Positions 1 through 10,686 of a stretch of DNA of 64,000 nucleotides are shown here, piece by piece; position 1 is the first letter of the stretch; the number at the start of each line of letters is the position of its first letter. Below the pieces are notes generated by a model, which saw nothing but the letters and a program-made list of their open reading frames with translations, was not told where the DNA came from and ran no database searches. Position numbers and translations under genes: made by a program. The DNA comes from Ustilago trichophora (lineage: Eukaryota; Basidiomycota; Ustilaginomycetes; Ustilaginales; Ustilaginaceae): positions 558,001 through 622,000 of the forward strand of contig OOIN01000006.1 in NCBI GenBank assembly GCA_900323505.1, read 5' to 3'.

Positions 1-110
1 GATGGCTGTGACGATGATTCGGCTTCCACCGAGGCAGCAGCAGCTGCTGCTCGGGCCTCAGCAGCGTCATGCGCTTGCTCGCGCTGTTCTTTGAGGCTGT
101 TGAATTCCAT
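1..110 (-). CDS. Unknown protein, N-terminal fragment (cut by window edge)
   Basis: A minus-strand frame opens with ATG at 110-108 and stays open to the left edge, giving 36 codons. The peptide starts MEFNSLKEQREQAHDAAEAR and continues into an alanine run and a serine/glutamate-rich stretch. The charged, alanine-rich composition would suit a coiled coil. No domain is recognisable in so short a piece. It is head-to-head with the RPC25-like gene 625 bp away. It could also be a chance frame; the biased composition and clean start make a real gene the better reading. Confidence 0.45.
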   Translation of the reverse strand, partial: MEFNSLKEQREQAHDAAEARAAAAAASVEAESSSQP

Positions 111-735
111 CGTTGCTTTGTGATGAGATGAGGGAGAGAAGGAACGGGTTGGAAGCTTTCCAAGTTGACAAAAGTTGCGCTGCGGTCCGAGCGGAAAGTG
201 GAGAGAGAATTGGCCATGCCTTGGTGGAATTGCTAGCCGGCCGACTTACTACGTGCTGTATTGCACACTGCGATATGCTGAACCCTTTTTTTGAATACCT
301 GTTTTTTGACAGAATTTCGCGGATGTCGGAACGAAAAAATGGTAGGCCAAAGTATGATGAGAAGAAAGTTAAAAAGTGGAGTCTGTTGATGGTTCCTGGA
401 CAAGGACTTTAGTCTGCTCTCGAGGGTTGCTGTTCACCATCAACGACCCACTCCATTCACGTCCGCACAACGTCGTCGCACAGCAGACTCAGGCACGCTG
501 CTACACATATGAGCCACGCGACCAGGATGCAGGCCTGATTTTAACGCCTTTGGGGAAAGTATCGGATCATCCGCCTTACACATCAGCACCCCAATAGAAT
601 CCAGCTCACGGCTCTGAGTCAACACCAAGACGGATACCCCACTCAGCACCGAACAGCTCATCACCAGCTCTCTCCTCGCAGACCCCCATCCAACTCCCTC
701 TGCTGCAAGACTTCTGCTGCAAGACTTGGCACACG
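111..735. promoter_or_regulatory. Divergent intergenic region
   Basis: This 625 bp stretch separates the leftward partial gene from the rightward RPC25-like gene and must hold both promoters if both are real. It is AT-richer around 285-370, with short T and A runs, and pyrimidine-rich just before the RPC25 start, as is common for fungal leaders. I see no protein-coding signal or RNA gene in it. Confidence 0.5.
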
Positions 736-1530
736 ATGTTCGTCCTCTCCGAAATCGAAGACACTATCAGTGTCCACCCTTCTTCCTTTGGTCAACCTTC
801 CCTCACATCCATCTCGGATCAGATCAACATCAAGTACGCCAACAAGATCCTAGTCGACGTTGGTCTCTGCATATCCCTCTTTGACATCCTCTCCTGTTCT
901 GAGGGAAAGGTCCGATTCGGTGATGGATTCTTGTATTACCACGTCACTTTCCGACTTGTCGTCTTCCGACCTTTCACCCAGGAAGTTTTGACGGCAAAGA
1001 TCAAGTCCTCTGACGAGTCAGGTATTCGCATCACCTTGGGCTTCTTTGACGATGTGTATGTTCCTTCGCACTTGATCCCCAAGCCATGTGCTTTTGATCA
1101 TCAGGAACGAGCCTGGTTCTGGTTGTACGAGGCGAGGACGGAGCAGATTGCCGCAGATCCATTGTTGAGTCAACAAGAGGAGAGGATGTATCTGGATAAT
1201 GGCGAAATTGTCAGATTCACCGTCGAGTCGGATGCTTTCTATGATGGAGAGCCAGGACCTGGAGGTGGGAAAGAGGGCGCCACTGGAGGCGCAGGAGGCG
1301 CAGCGGGAGACGGTCAGTCAGCAGGATTGCACCACAATCAGCACACAGCCAAGGAGACCAAGCCTCACTACAGCATCACGGCTAGTATTGCCGGGAGTGG
1401 TCTGGGTCTGGTCAGCTGGTGGACTGGCGCTGAGGCGGCAGGTGGCGAAGGCGCAGAGTACGTTGAGGAAGGCCACGGAGAGTATGCTGCCGAAGAAATG
1501 GATCAGCAGGTCTATGAAGGGGAAGAATAG
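736..1530 (+). CDS. RPC25: DNA-directed RNA polymerase III subunit RPC25/RPC8
   Basis: A 264-residue protein of the Rpb7/Rpc25 stalk family, which in Pol III pairs with the Rpc17 subunit and acts in initiation in the nucleus. The N-terminus begins MFVLSEIEDTISVHP and is followed by the Rpb7 N-terminal fold (about residues 1-80, with GDGFLYYHVTFRLVVFRPF) and the OB-fold C-terminal domain (about 85-235, with the typical GFFDDVYVPSHLIP). The family usually has 200-215 residues. The excess is a Gly/Ala-rich insertion (about 172-195) and an acidic tail after the usual GLGLVSWW ending. No intron is needed. The start is fixed by the conserved MFVLSE beginning. The gene converges on the RhoGAP gene (536 bp between stops). 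Confidence 0.93.
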   Translation: MFVLSEIEDTISVHPSSFGQPSLTSISDQINIKYANKILVDVGLCISLFDILSCSEGKVRFGDGFLYYHVTFRLVVFRPFTQEVLTAKIKSSDESGIRITLGFFDDVYVPSHLIPKPCAFDHQERAWFWLYEARTEQIAADPLLSQQEERMYLDNGEIVRFTVESDAFYDGEPGPGGGKEGATGGAGGAAGDGQSAGLHHNQHTAKETKPHYSITASIAGSGLGLVSWWTGAEAAGGEGAEYVEEGHGEYAAEEMDQQVYEGEE

Positions 1531-2066
1531 CAGTGCCAACACCTCCGGCAGAGACTCGCATTCTGGACAAAGATTTTCATACGCAGCGAGCTCCGCCCTC
1601 TCAACTACAGCACAAACACACACACTTCCTGCCCATTCCTTTGTACAACAACGAACCCACATCTCGATCAATCACGATACGATACTAGACTTTCGGATCA
1701 TCACAGCGTTCAAATCGGCTCGTCAACAAAGGATTGCAATTCCATCAGAGCCAACAAAAAGCCGTTACAATGAAGAATAAGACTAACAAAAGACTATGAA
1801 CTTGTGAAAAGAGAGAGGAGAGGATGGAACGATGCACCAACACGAAAATGGTCTGCGGAGCTGAGGTATATGCAGAGAAAGGATACCACACATCCCAACA
1901 ACGGGGACAGTCGTTGGGGTGCTGGTAGAATGTAACGAAATAGGGATCATAAGGACTGTGCAGGAAGGGAGGGCAACAAGAAGAAACGATAAGAAAAGAA
2001 ATTGTTCGTTGGGCGAAGAACACGTTGAGTGGGTTCGCCTAGACAATGATGCATCAAGCACGGAGC
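1531..2066. other. Convergent 3' intergenic region
   Basis: 536 bp between the stop codons of the RPC25-like and RhoGAP genes, presumably holding both 3' UTRs and polyadenylation signals. The short frames here have no recognisable content. Confidence 0.5.
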
Positions 2067-3758
2067 TTACTGAGCCTCGCTCTTGGTCGATGCAGGTGTG
2101 GGCGCAGAGGCAGGTGCGGGTGTGGATGCCTCGGTTCCAAGAATCTTGGACGGCGGAGGAGTGGGAAGTCCTGTTGCCTCGTGTCCAGCAGAGGAGGGTG
2201 AGGCGACGCTTGCGATTGATTCAGGCGCTGCAGGGGCGTCCGTAGCAGAGAGTGCCTTGCGCATAGGTGTCGAAGCAGGTGGAGCCAAACCAGCCTCGGT
2301 TGATTTCCTGGCGACACTCGACTGCGTGTGGCTTGTGCTCGAAGCAGCTTTCTGCATAGCATGCGATTTGGGCTCCGGTGGCGGTGGGATGAGGGAAGCT
2401 ACAATTCTGCGGTGCTCCTCCTCCGCTGCGCGCTTGTCGCCCGCCGAGGCACGTGGACGTCGACCCTTGCGAGCGGGCGAGGCGCCATCCACAGGCTTGC
2501 GAGATGGCGCTGTGCGGCTACGACGAAGTCCCGTAGCAGGCTTCAGCTGACCAAGGGAGCTCGCTTCGGCGGTGGGATCTTCGTTGGTAGGGCTCTTGCC
2601 AGATGCGCCTGAAACCTGTGGTGAGAGTCCATCAACGTCGCTGACATTCTCATCCTCGTTGGTACGGCGAGACCAGCCCAATCCGTGTCGCTTGGTCTTG
2701 GGCTTGGTGGTCTTGCTGCGCATCAGACGGGCACCTCCACCTTCGTGCACCTGTAGTTCGCCCTGATCTTCGTCACTATCGGAAGGTACCAAGACGTCCT
2801 CATCCGTGACAGGCTTCGAGACGGCGGTGAGTTCGTCAGGAGGCAATTGAGATGCTGGCTGTGGAGACATGCCCAGTACGAAATGGTCCTGATGGTCGAT
2901 GAGGAATTCGAGCACTTGAACTGCCAACTTGTGCTCGCCAGGTGAAAGCTCGTGAGAAGGATGCGAGAACATGCCAGGCTGGAAGATGACGGCAAGATTG
3001 CTGGAGGGCATCAGATTCTTGTCGGACTTGCGAGCAAAGACTGCCAAGAGATCGAGGACGTAGAGGAGCAGGTATTGGCTGGCAGAAGGCATGCTCGAGA
3101 TGAGGAGGCGGTACGTCTTGATAGCTCCTTCTTCGTCGAAGTGCTCCTTGGCACGGATGTTCCTGAACTCGGTGTAGAGATCATGCGGAACAATGGGCTC
3201 AGGCATATGATTGAAGTACCTGCGCAAGACACTTGCGGCATCGTGGACACTGTACTTGGTCCAGTCGACGGATTTGCCGTAGCGCGGTGGACTGTCGAAC
3301 GTTTCCTGGAGCTCCTTCATCCTCTTTTGTGATCCAGCGATGCGGAAGACGCCCTCAACTTCGGTGGCATTCTCTTTGAGATAGAGACCAACCTTGGCGA
3401 CAACGACTGGTACGTAGCCCCAAACATATTGCTGGCCATCTTCGCCGGCAATCGAGATGGCAACACTGGCGTACTTGAGCGACTGGCGAAGTGGAACGCC
3501 GAATACGCGATTCTCGTTCTGCTTTTTCTCCTTGTTGTTGCGACCTTTGGTGAACGAGGCCCACCATGCTTTCAAGCTGGCTTTGGTGGATGCCTGCTCG
3601 TCCTGTGCGGAGGCACCCATTTTGGGCCAAGAGGGGACGGGCTGAAGCTGTGACGTGGATGCAGTCACGGGAAGAGAGACCTTCTCGATGGGACCGGCTG
3701 GATGGCTCTGGATGGAGGCAGCACCCCGAGAAGTGGCTTTAGCAAGTGGCGCTGGCAT
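2067..3758 (-). CDS. RhoGAP-domain protein (Sac7/Bag7-like)
   Basis: A GTPase-activating protein expected to stimulate GTP hydrolysis by Rho-type GTPases at the cell cortex. From the ATG at 3758 it has 563 residues. The RhoGAP domain spans about residues 85-295: FGVPLRQSLKYA, then GVFRIAGS with the catalytic arginine finger at about R139, then KYSVHDAASVLRRYF and NLMPSSNLAVIFQP. The wording around the arginine finger resembles fungal Sac7/Bag7-type Rho1 GAPs. The C-terminal 260 residues are disordered, rich in Ser, Pro, Ala and basic clusters. The frame stays open upstream to an ATG at 3914 (615 residues). I prefer 3758 (MPAPLAKATS) because the extra 52 residues look like translated leader, though the longer form, which is hydrophobic and arginine-rich, cannot be excluded. 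Confidence 0.88.
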   Translation of the reverse strand: MPAPLAKATSRGAASIQSHPAGPIEKVSLPVTASTSQLQPVPSWPKMGASAQDEQASTKASLKAWWASFTKGRNNKEKKQNENRVFGVPLRQSLKYASVAISIAGEDGQQYVWGYVPVVVAKVGLYLKENATEVEGVFRIAGSQKRMKELQETFDSPPRYGKSVDWTKYSVHDAASVLRRYFNHMPEPIVPHDLYTEFRNIRAKEHFDEEGAIKTYRLLISSMPSASQYLLLYVLDLLAVFARKSDKNLMPSSNLAVIFQPGMFSHPSHELSPGEHKLAVQVLEFLIDHQDHFVLGMSPQPASQLPPDELTAVSKPVTDEDVLVPSDSDEDQGELQVHEGGGARLMRSKTTKPKTKRHGLGWSRRTNEDENVSDVDGLSPQVSGASGKSPTNEDPTAEASSLGQLKPATGLRRSRTAPSRKPVDGASPARKGRRPRASAGDKRAAEEEHRRIVASLIPPPPEPKSHAMQKAASSTSHTQSSVARKSTEAGLAPPASTPMRKALSATDAPAAPESIASVASPSSAGHEATGLPTPPPSKILGTEASTPAPASAPTPASTKSEAQ

Positions 3759-4182
3759 TGTTGCGAAACGACGTCCGATGCAGGCGTAAGCGGAAACTGG
3801 GGGATGAAATGAACGACTGAATAGTTGACGTAGATAAGGCACGACGGCTGCCGAGAATAAGAGACCGAAAGATGAAGTGAAGGCGGAAGGTGGACGCCAA
3901 ATTCGACAGCGCAAGGACGTCAGAGCTGGGGAAATGAAGCGTCAACGAGATGTTTAGCGCACCTGCATTTCGGATGATCGTGTAGGTGTGGGTCTTTTAG
4001 TTGTAGCGTTGGCGGGTGATGAAACGAGACACCGTGTAGGACGCTGTGAGATATTGTTCCTGTGTTGCCCAGGCCACGAAGGTGCTTTGGGATCAGAGAA
4101 CGGAGCTGGTTGGAAAAAGTGCTTTGTGAAGGCGATTAGAGAAGATGGCGTCGACGGTATAGAAACGGGAAAATACAGGTCG

Positions 4183-4217
4183 CTGGATGCTGGATGCTGG
4201 ATGCAGGATGCGGGATG
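4183..4217. repeat. 7-bp tandem repeat, five copies
   Basis: Five consecutive heptamers of the form CNGGATG: three identical CTGGATG units, then CAGGATG and CGGGATG. It lies in the RhoGAP upstream region and is probably slippage-generated. Confidence 0.85.
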
Positions 4218-4596
4218 CAGCAGGGAAGGCGACAGAGATGATCAGGAGTATTGATGACGAGGAAGCACAGTTGCGAATGCTAAACGTGCTGGTCGAGATG
4301 AGTGGATGATGGCAGGTCAGGTCAAGTCGATCAAAAGATGTTTGACTAGTTTAGCGTGGGTTGAGAGAGAGAAAGAGGTGCCTGAGTTGTCGACTGCTTG
4401 TTTGCTGCCTTGCTGTATTTTTGTGATTAAGTTTATATTTTGAGATATTTGTGGATTCGGGATATTGTGATTGTGCGTTGCTGATCAGGATGACGAGCAC
4501 AGGCATGCCAGCTGCAATTCACGCAGCCATCTGGTCCTGGTCCGGCACTTGACCTTTACTCGAAATCACGACCCTCTTTTTTGTTTTTTGTTTTTG

Positions 4597-4617
4597 TTTT
4601 TTTTTTTTTTTTTTTTT
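4597..4617. repeat. Poly-T run (21 T)
   Basis: An uninterrupted run of 21 T inside a T-rich tract starting near 4575. Homopolymers of this length may act as nucleosome-depleting elements and are prone to length error in sequencing. Confidence 0.9.
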
Positions 4618-6335
4618 GGTTCGGTTCGGCCAGAGTGTAGTGGTTGCCTATGACTGCGTTTTCGAAGCGACTGAGCTACAGTATTTTGCATTTCCGAGGT
4701 CTTGACCTGATTTTGCTCTTTTTTTCCAAAGAAGAACAGATCGTCCAACTGATTGATACCAATCACCAAGCATCAAGCAACCAAGCATGCCTCTGAGCCA
4801 GCAATGTGCGATGGACGTTCTTTGTCTTGGTCTAGCTTGCACCAAACAGCCTGTCTGTAACTGCATGACGGGCTGTCGATAGAGCGATCGCGTTGCAATT
4901 TTCGCACGGCCGAGCTCTACCTTTGCTGTGATGGTGCTTCTTGACTCTCGGCTCAGATTGTAAGCCTCGAGCTTCGACATGCTCGATGATAGTGCGGACA
5001 TCAAGACACGATCGCTTCAGTCAACAATTGTGTCTTGAGCAAGGCGACGCAGCCGAGGCAAATACCACCTTCGCTGAGTACGGTAGATTGTCGCTGCTCC
5101 GAATAACCAATTGTTATCGAGATTGCTGCCGCCCTCGTCACATGCACTCTTTGCCTGCGTGGTCGATCTGTCAATCACAGCCGCCGCACTGCTAGTCACT
5201 GAAAGGCTAGAGGCAACCATTCCAGGTATCAGAAGAACCGACGAAATCTTAAGAGATCCGCCTCAACCGCCGTTCGAAGTCTGTGCATCCGTAAGGTCGC
5301 AAACTTGTTGCATGAGCAAACGGTACATCGGAGTCTCAAAGGAGGCAGCGGAATTCCTGACCACGCTTCGATATCGGCTGCCTGCACAATGTTTAATCGC
5401 CCAACGCCCGCTCAGCTTGAGACATGATGAAGAGGGTGGGAAAAAAGAGCGATGAAAACGAGGGTACACCCGCTCCATCACTAACGGATGCTTCTTCCTT
5501 CATCGCACTGCGCAGACATGACACTCCACCGTCTTGTCGCAGTGACTTGGAGAGCGAACATCGCGACCATTGTGCTGCCTCGAAGCCTACTTCGTGTAGT
5601 TAGCGAAAATCGACTCGGCGTCCCAAAACAGAATCCATCGCTTTTGCCGAGCTTCATTCTCTTCCTCTTGGATGCTGTCCAGAGATATCGGGCCTGCGGA
5701 TCGGGATGCAGGGTCATGTTCAGATCCGGACACCGGCAACTGTCATGTTGTGGAGTGTCGGTTCTGCAGATCGGAATGGGCCAATCTTTTGGCCCTATAG
5801 ATAGATGTTGATCCTCCCTGTTTCCGGGGCCTAGAGGTCGCTCTCTGCTCGGCTGAGGCTCCAGCTTCGGCCTTCGTTAAGTTAGCGAGCAATTTCCATT
5901 CATGCCTTGCAGACCAAGAACTGGATGACGGAGTGCGGGGTGGAGGTCAATCAAACAGCTCGAATTGGAGGTCCGGTATACAGTACTCACCCAACGTGGC
6001 GGATGCAGCCTCTCGTGGCAAGCAATGACGATGGCATTTGACTTGGATGGGATGCCAAGAATGCCGACCCCGGCTCGTCTATGCAGAATCGTGGCGCAAC
6101 TCAGTCGAATCTACGGATTGACCCTAGCTCCCGGATGAACGTGGAGTTGTGCATCCGTTGTTGATTCATTTTGCTCCATGACCCATCCATCCGCTGTGTC
6201 TTTGCTCATCCGTCTGTTTTCGGTGGACCACCATCTACCTTGAGCCTTCGATCGACTGGCTGTTCTCTGACTGTCGCACCCGAGCCTACCACAATCTCGT
6301 TTCTGCATCAAGCAGCTTAACATTCAACCGCCAAC

Positions 6336-6918
6336 ATGCCTTCGTCGAAAGGAAAGCCCACTGATCCGCAGAAGCGCGAGGAGGCGCGCAAAGGTATGTT
6401 CTGATGTGATGATGACCAATGTAAACGTCTCGGCGGTGCTGATAGCAACCTTGTCTTCTGTCTTCTGTGCGAACCTCGACTCTGTCCGCCTGTTGGCTCG
6501 TTGATGAACAGAGGTGCTCAACATGGAGAAAGGCGGTGGAAAGGGCAATTGGTCCGCCTGGAAAGCTTCCGAGATGGCCAAGCGCTACGAAGCCAAGGGT
6601 GGAGACTACGAAGATACGGGAAATAACGCGAACGAAGCCAAAAAGGGGACTCCCAAGCCCAAGAAGGAAGCGATCGAGAAGGGTGAGCGCAAGGATCCTT
6701 CTGAGGCAGTCGGCACGCCCAAAACCGCAAAGAAGAGCGGCGACAAGAAAGATGACACTGCCAAAGAGACCGGCACCAAGCGCAAGTCTGACACCAAGAC
6801 TGAAGATGCAGATAAGGTCGAGGGCAAGGAGAAGAGCAAGAAGCCCAGAACCAAGAAAGAGCCAAAGCCTGCTGCCAAAGGCACCAGGGAACAGCCCAAA
6901 CGTGGTGTCAAGAAGTAA
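6336..6918 (+). CDS. Small lysine-rich protein, one intron
   Basis: Two exons, 6336-6393 and 6512-6918, separated by a 118-nt intron (donor AAAG/GTATGT, acceptor AACAG). They encode 154 residues. The start ATG sits in the context CCAACATGCC. The N-terminal third carries a compact motif, NWSAWKASEMAKRYEAKGGDYE-like, at about residues 32-53 (Trp, Trp, then KRYEAKGGDYE). The remaining two thirds are almost entirely Lys/Glu/Thr/Pro with KKPRTKKEPK-type basic clusters that could serve as nuclear localisation signals. I do not recognise the family. A small nuclear or nucleic-acid-binding protein is an inference from composition only. The intron model is supported by the in-frame join and consensus splice sites. 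Confidence 0.72.
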
Positions 6919-7412
6919 GCTCTGCAGCTGAATCCTTCACAAAGCAGACATGTCAAAGACCTAGTCATCTCTCAGACTTAGCCTTTGTATGTATGCCTGA
7001 AACCTTCGTTATTCGATTTTGCAATGTAGTCAAATACCCCTCTTTCGTTCACTTTAGCAGGATCCACCTTGTCGGGCCATCCGGCACAGTTTGTCGGCAG
7101 GCTTTGGGCATCGGTTGATGCGACGCGGCCAGACGACGCAACTCGACCCATTTCTCCCACGAAAGCGTGGCGAGCTTAATTCTAAGCCTTTGATTGCCCG
7201 GAGGAGGAGGCACTTTGAATGGAAGACGGGTCGGCAGTCAGGCTTCATTTGCTCTTTATATTGCAGGGAAACAATTAAGATTCGTCATGCGCAATATCAC
7301 CTGCACTCAGCTTGCTGGTACTTATAGGTTCATTTTCTTCGAAGAATCACCTTCCCCCAAATCACCATCTCTTTGCAATGCTTCCTAGTCAACTCGGATC
7401 AAAGCGTCGATC
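6919..7412. other. Intergenic region
   Basis: 494 bp between two rightward genes; it should hold the 3' end of the lysine-rich gene and the promoter and leader of the Zn2Cys6 gene. No other signal is seen. Confidence 0.45.
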
Positions 7413-8279
7413 ATGAGTGCTCGGCAAGAGTCCAACATTCACATCGAGGCGAGCTTGCCAGGTGGGTCTAACATCAAGATATCTGGATCCTTTTCTGAGG
7501 CATGGGTCCCCTTCCTCAACGGCATCATTGCCAATGATCGTCAAACAGGCTTGACCACGCCAGCCTCCTCCATTCCTCTGCCTGAAGTTCATGGCGAAGG
7601 CCGGACCGCGAGCGCTGAAGAAAACCGACTAACGCCTGCTCAGCTCGATGAGCAAGGCACTCCTACAATTGAAGAGGATCACGAGACTAACCTCGGACAG
7701 CTTTCAGTGGAAAGCAACCTCGCCGCGATTCAAGAAGCTCAAGAAGCGCTTTCACGATCCTTCGCGGTGCCCAGTCCGTCCGCCATTGTACCAGCCCGGA
7801 CGAACACCGAGCAGCCAAATAATCCAAAACGTATCAAGGTGGTAGGACCAAGAACTACCAACACAAAGAACCGTTACACCATCAAGGATGCTCGAACGAT
7901 CGTCATCAGACGACACCACGTCAGCTGCACACGTTGTCGCAAACAGAACAAAGTATGCAAGGCTCCCCCGAATGGACCACGTGCATGGAAGTGCCGCGAG
8001 TGTGCAAACGCCCTCGCATTCTGCAATTCGGGCGAGGTTTGGCTTAAGCCCGAGTATCTTAGCCATTACACTCGGTGCCTGAACGAAGGTAAGACTACTG
8101 AGCAAGCTGATCGAGAGGTTTATGGCTCGAGGCCAGGTTTGCTGGGTGGTGCGTTGGACAAGACCAAGGTTTACAGTTGGTCGCCGGCTGGGGCGTCTCA
8201 ACCTGGTGCGTTTGGTTGCCTTGGTGCTACTGCGTTTGGTGGGCACCGCTCTTACTCAATGCCACCTAGCAGTTCGTAG
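7413..8279 (+). CDS. Zn(II)2Cys6 zinc-cluster protein
   Basis: A 288-residue intronless protein. Residues 172-204 contain six cysteines at 172, 175, 182, 194, 197 and 204, that is C-x2-C-x6-C-x11-C-x2-C-x6-C, which fits the fungal Zn2Cys6 DNA-binding cluster exactly. Basic residues precede it (IVIRRHH), and CTRCRKQNKVC is the first half. The cluster lies in the C-terminal half, whereas in most fungal Zn2Cys6 activators it is near the N-terminus. There is no room for the usual fungal-specific transcription factor domain. Residues 1-120 are acidic and low complexity, with an N-terminal segment (ASLPGGSNIKISGSFSEAW) of unknown role. A small DNA-binding regulator is the likely function; this rests on cysteine spacing. 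The gene is tail-to-tail with the MFS transporter. Confidence 0.75.
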   Translation: MSARQESNIHIEASLPGGSNIKISGSFSEAWVPFLNGIIANDRQTGLTTPASSIPLPEVHGEGRTASAEENRLTPAQLDEQGTPTIEEDHETNLGQLSVESNLAAIQEAQEALSRSFAVPSPSAIVPARTNTEQPNNPKRIKVVGPRTTNTKNRYTIKDARTIVIRRHHVSCTRCRKQNKVCKAPPNGPRAWKCRECANALAFCNSGEVWLKPEYLSHYTRCLNEGKTTEQADREVYGSRPGLLGGALDKTKVYSWSPAGASQPGAFGCLGATAFGGHRSYSMPPSSS

Positions 8280-8863
8280 ATCTCGTAAACGGCGGTTGTT
8301 CACCTCGCAAATTCCAAGCACATCACTAGTCTTCACCACTCGGCGTGCCTTCGAACTACAAAGTAGGCCACATCCTCATCCGCTCCGATCTTCAGGTCTA
8401 AATCTCCATACTTCCGCTCATTAATCAGCCTCATTCCAGCATCATACCTTTGTACACCACCTAAGTATCCAGACACTCGCACGCCCATGTATCAACTTGC
8501 GCTTGCAAGTGCAAGACGTGCACAAATTATCGTACTGTATAGTATAACTAGCCCGGTCGTTTCTAATCCTGCAATTCTCAGAATTCGTTAACTTGTCATG
8601 GACTCTCCCTGCGACTCGCGCTCGGAGTGACAGCAATACGACCTGTGCAACGGGCTCAGGGATCGTATGCGTAGCTTCAACGGCGAACCGGAAGCCTGGA
8701 GACAAAGGGTCACCACGCGTCTCACACGAAATACGCGCACACACAGACGGCAGCGATGGAATACAACATGATATTATATAGTATGCGTGGTATCTTGATG
8801 GATAGACCAAGTTTATGTACAGTACATAGAGCTGCTGCCCTTCGGAAGGCGTAGCTATACACG
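8280..8863. other. Convergent 3' intergenic region
   Basis: 584 bp between the stops of the Zn2Cys6 and MFS genes. It contains AT-rich segments suited to 3' ends and no convincing coding region. Confidence 0.45.
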
Positions 8864-10686
8864 TTAGAGGGCGCTCTTGCCTCTCGACTCGAGAGGGATG
8901 AGGAAAGCCAGAACACCGGAGAAGAGGAATAGCGAAGCAGCGACGTAGAGGGGTGCGGTACCTCCTGCGTAGATGCCGATGATGGGGGCCATCGCACCAA
9001 AGATTCTGTTAAGAGCTGCTGCGATACCGTCTCCCGTTCCTCGATGAGGGGCGGGGAGAACTTCCGGGGTGATACAGTAGAGAACCTGTGAGAAAAAACC
9101 AAAATATGCAATCGTGGCAAGAGAGGAAAATACCAAAAGTCAGTAAATCTGTGCCGTACATGGACGTCTACGTTGTCGCTGCAATCAAAGGAGTAGCAAT
9201 TTTCAATACATACACCGTACATGATGTTCTGTACAACGGCGGCAGCGCAGTTGAAGCCGAGGACTGCACCTTCGCTCTTGGCGGTGGTGAAGAGGAAGAG
9301 GAAGACACCGGTCAGGATGGTACCGATTCCGAGGGCACCTTTTCGACCGGTTCGGGGGAGTTCAACCATCCATGCAGCAATGATCGATCCGGGAACACCG
9401 CAGACCGAGATAATGGCGTAGTTGCGGTAGGTAGTGTCGACCGAAGATGCGCCATCGAGACCCTGGGCTTCGGCGAGGTAGATGGGCAAGAAAGCGTTGT
9501 ACAGGGGGTAGGCGAGACCGATGAGCGACCACAGAACCCACAAGATGGAGGTGGTGACAGCCATTCTCCAGCCGTAGAAGAGAGGCTTGACGTGGGAAAG
9601 ATCGGGCGTGAAGGAGACGTTCTTGATGTCGCGTACAAAGTTGGCAGGGGCAGAGGTGAGACTCTTGAGACCCTTGGGCTCGTCGTGAACCTCGCGAACG
9701 GTCATATCGGCCTCCTGGCCTGCAGCGGAGCGGAAGATTTCAACCGAGATAATGTCGTCTCCGATAGGGGTACCGTTCCTGCGAGCGATCTCCTTGATAA
9801 CAGCAACAGCCTCGGCATCGCGACCCTTGGAGAGGTAGTACTTGGGCGACTCGGGCAGACGGAAGACGAAGAATCGGCAGACAAACATGAAGAAGGTGAA
9901 GGCACCAAGAGTGTAGAAGGTGTATCGCCAGCCCATGTTCTCGGAAACGGGGCATGGGACGGTGTTGGGGCCCGAAGGAGTGTTGGACTGGTTGCCGTCA
10001 CACGAGTAGTTGGCGATGAAAGCCCAAGCCACGAGGGAGGCGAGGAGCTGACCGAGCGACCAGAAGACCGAGAGAAGAGTCAGGAGGTACTGCTTGTTGG
10101 CAGGGACGAACTCGAGGAACATCATGCCGTCAACGGGCAAGTTACCACCGAGACCGAACCCGAGACCAGCAAGCAAACCACCTAGACCGACAAAGTTGGG
10201 AGCGGCGCCACCGGCGATACCAAAGATACCAGCGATGAAAAGGGTAATGTTGAACGAGGGACGACGACCGATAACATCAGCGAGGACACCCCAGATGGCA
10301 GCACCGCAAATGAGACCCGAGTAGAGCGCAAAAGTCATCCATCGCACATCGCTGCGAATGTTGAATTCACGCTCGACCTGAGGCAAGATGATGGCAACAC
10401 CCTGAAGCCAGAGGTTGTCGGCCATCCAACCCCAACCGGAAAGAAGGAAAAGCTGCCATTGAACCTTGCCCATGCCAATGTGCTCGTTCATGACCTTGTT
10501 GAGGATGTAGACCTTGCGCTCGTAGATGTCGTCGACCGACATGCCATCAGGGCGGGAGAAGGCTTCAGACTCGGGGGTGAGCTGCTTTTCGAGCTCGCCG
10601 CCAGCAGGCTTGACGTGCTGGACGGCCTTCTCGCCCTTGACATCTTCGACTTTGGTGTTCTCCATCTTGAAAGTAGCAGCAAACAC
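8864..10686 (-). CDS. Major facilitator superfamily transporter
   Basis: Exons 9214-10686 and 8864-9085 (minus strand), with a 128-nt intron (donor GGT/GTATGT, acceptor TCTCACAG), encode 564 residues. A cytosolic acidic N-terminus of about 80 residues is followed by roughly 12 hydrophobic segments. The MFS loop motif WGVLADVIGRRPSF lies between TM2 and TM3, and PRTGRKGALG in the second half. GVLYCITPEVLPAPHRGTG is formed across the splice and matches the sugar/SV2-like MFS class. The substrate cannot be told from sequence. An ATG 21 nt downstream (10665, MENTKVED) is an equally good start. Without splicing, the frame runs on into a non-hydrophobic tail after TM10, which supports the intron. 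The upstream region is unusually long and gene-poor. Confidence 0.88.

Larger units (their letters stand above)
3759..6335. other. Intergenic region, no supported gene
   Basis: 2.6 kb between the divergent RhoGAP and lysine-rich protein genes. It contains a 7-bp tandem repeat (4183-4217), a 21-T run (4597-4617) within a longer T-rich tract, and many short frames without conserved content, biased codons or plausible splice structure. It probably holds two promoters and leaders. An unannotated non-coding RNA cannot be ruled out from sequence alone. Confidence 0.45.

Noticed and set aside
3759..3914. Upstream extension of the RhoGAP protein to an ATG at 3914
   Set aside because: The 52 additional residues have no conservation signal and resemble translated leader; kept as an alternative in the annotation.
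9088..10185. A 365-codon frame antisense to the MFS transporter
   Set aside because: No conserved content; it overlaps the conserved membrane helices of the sense gene and crosses its intron.
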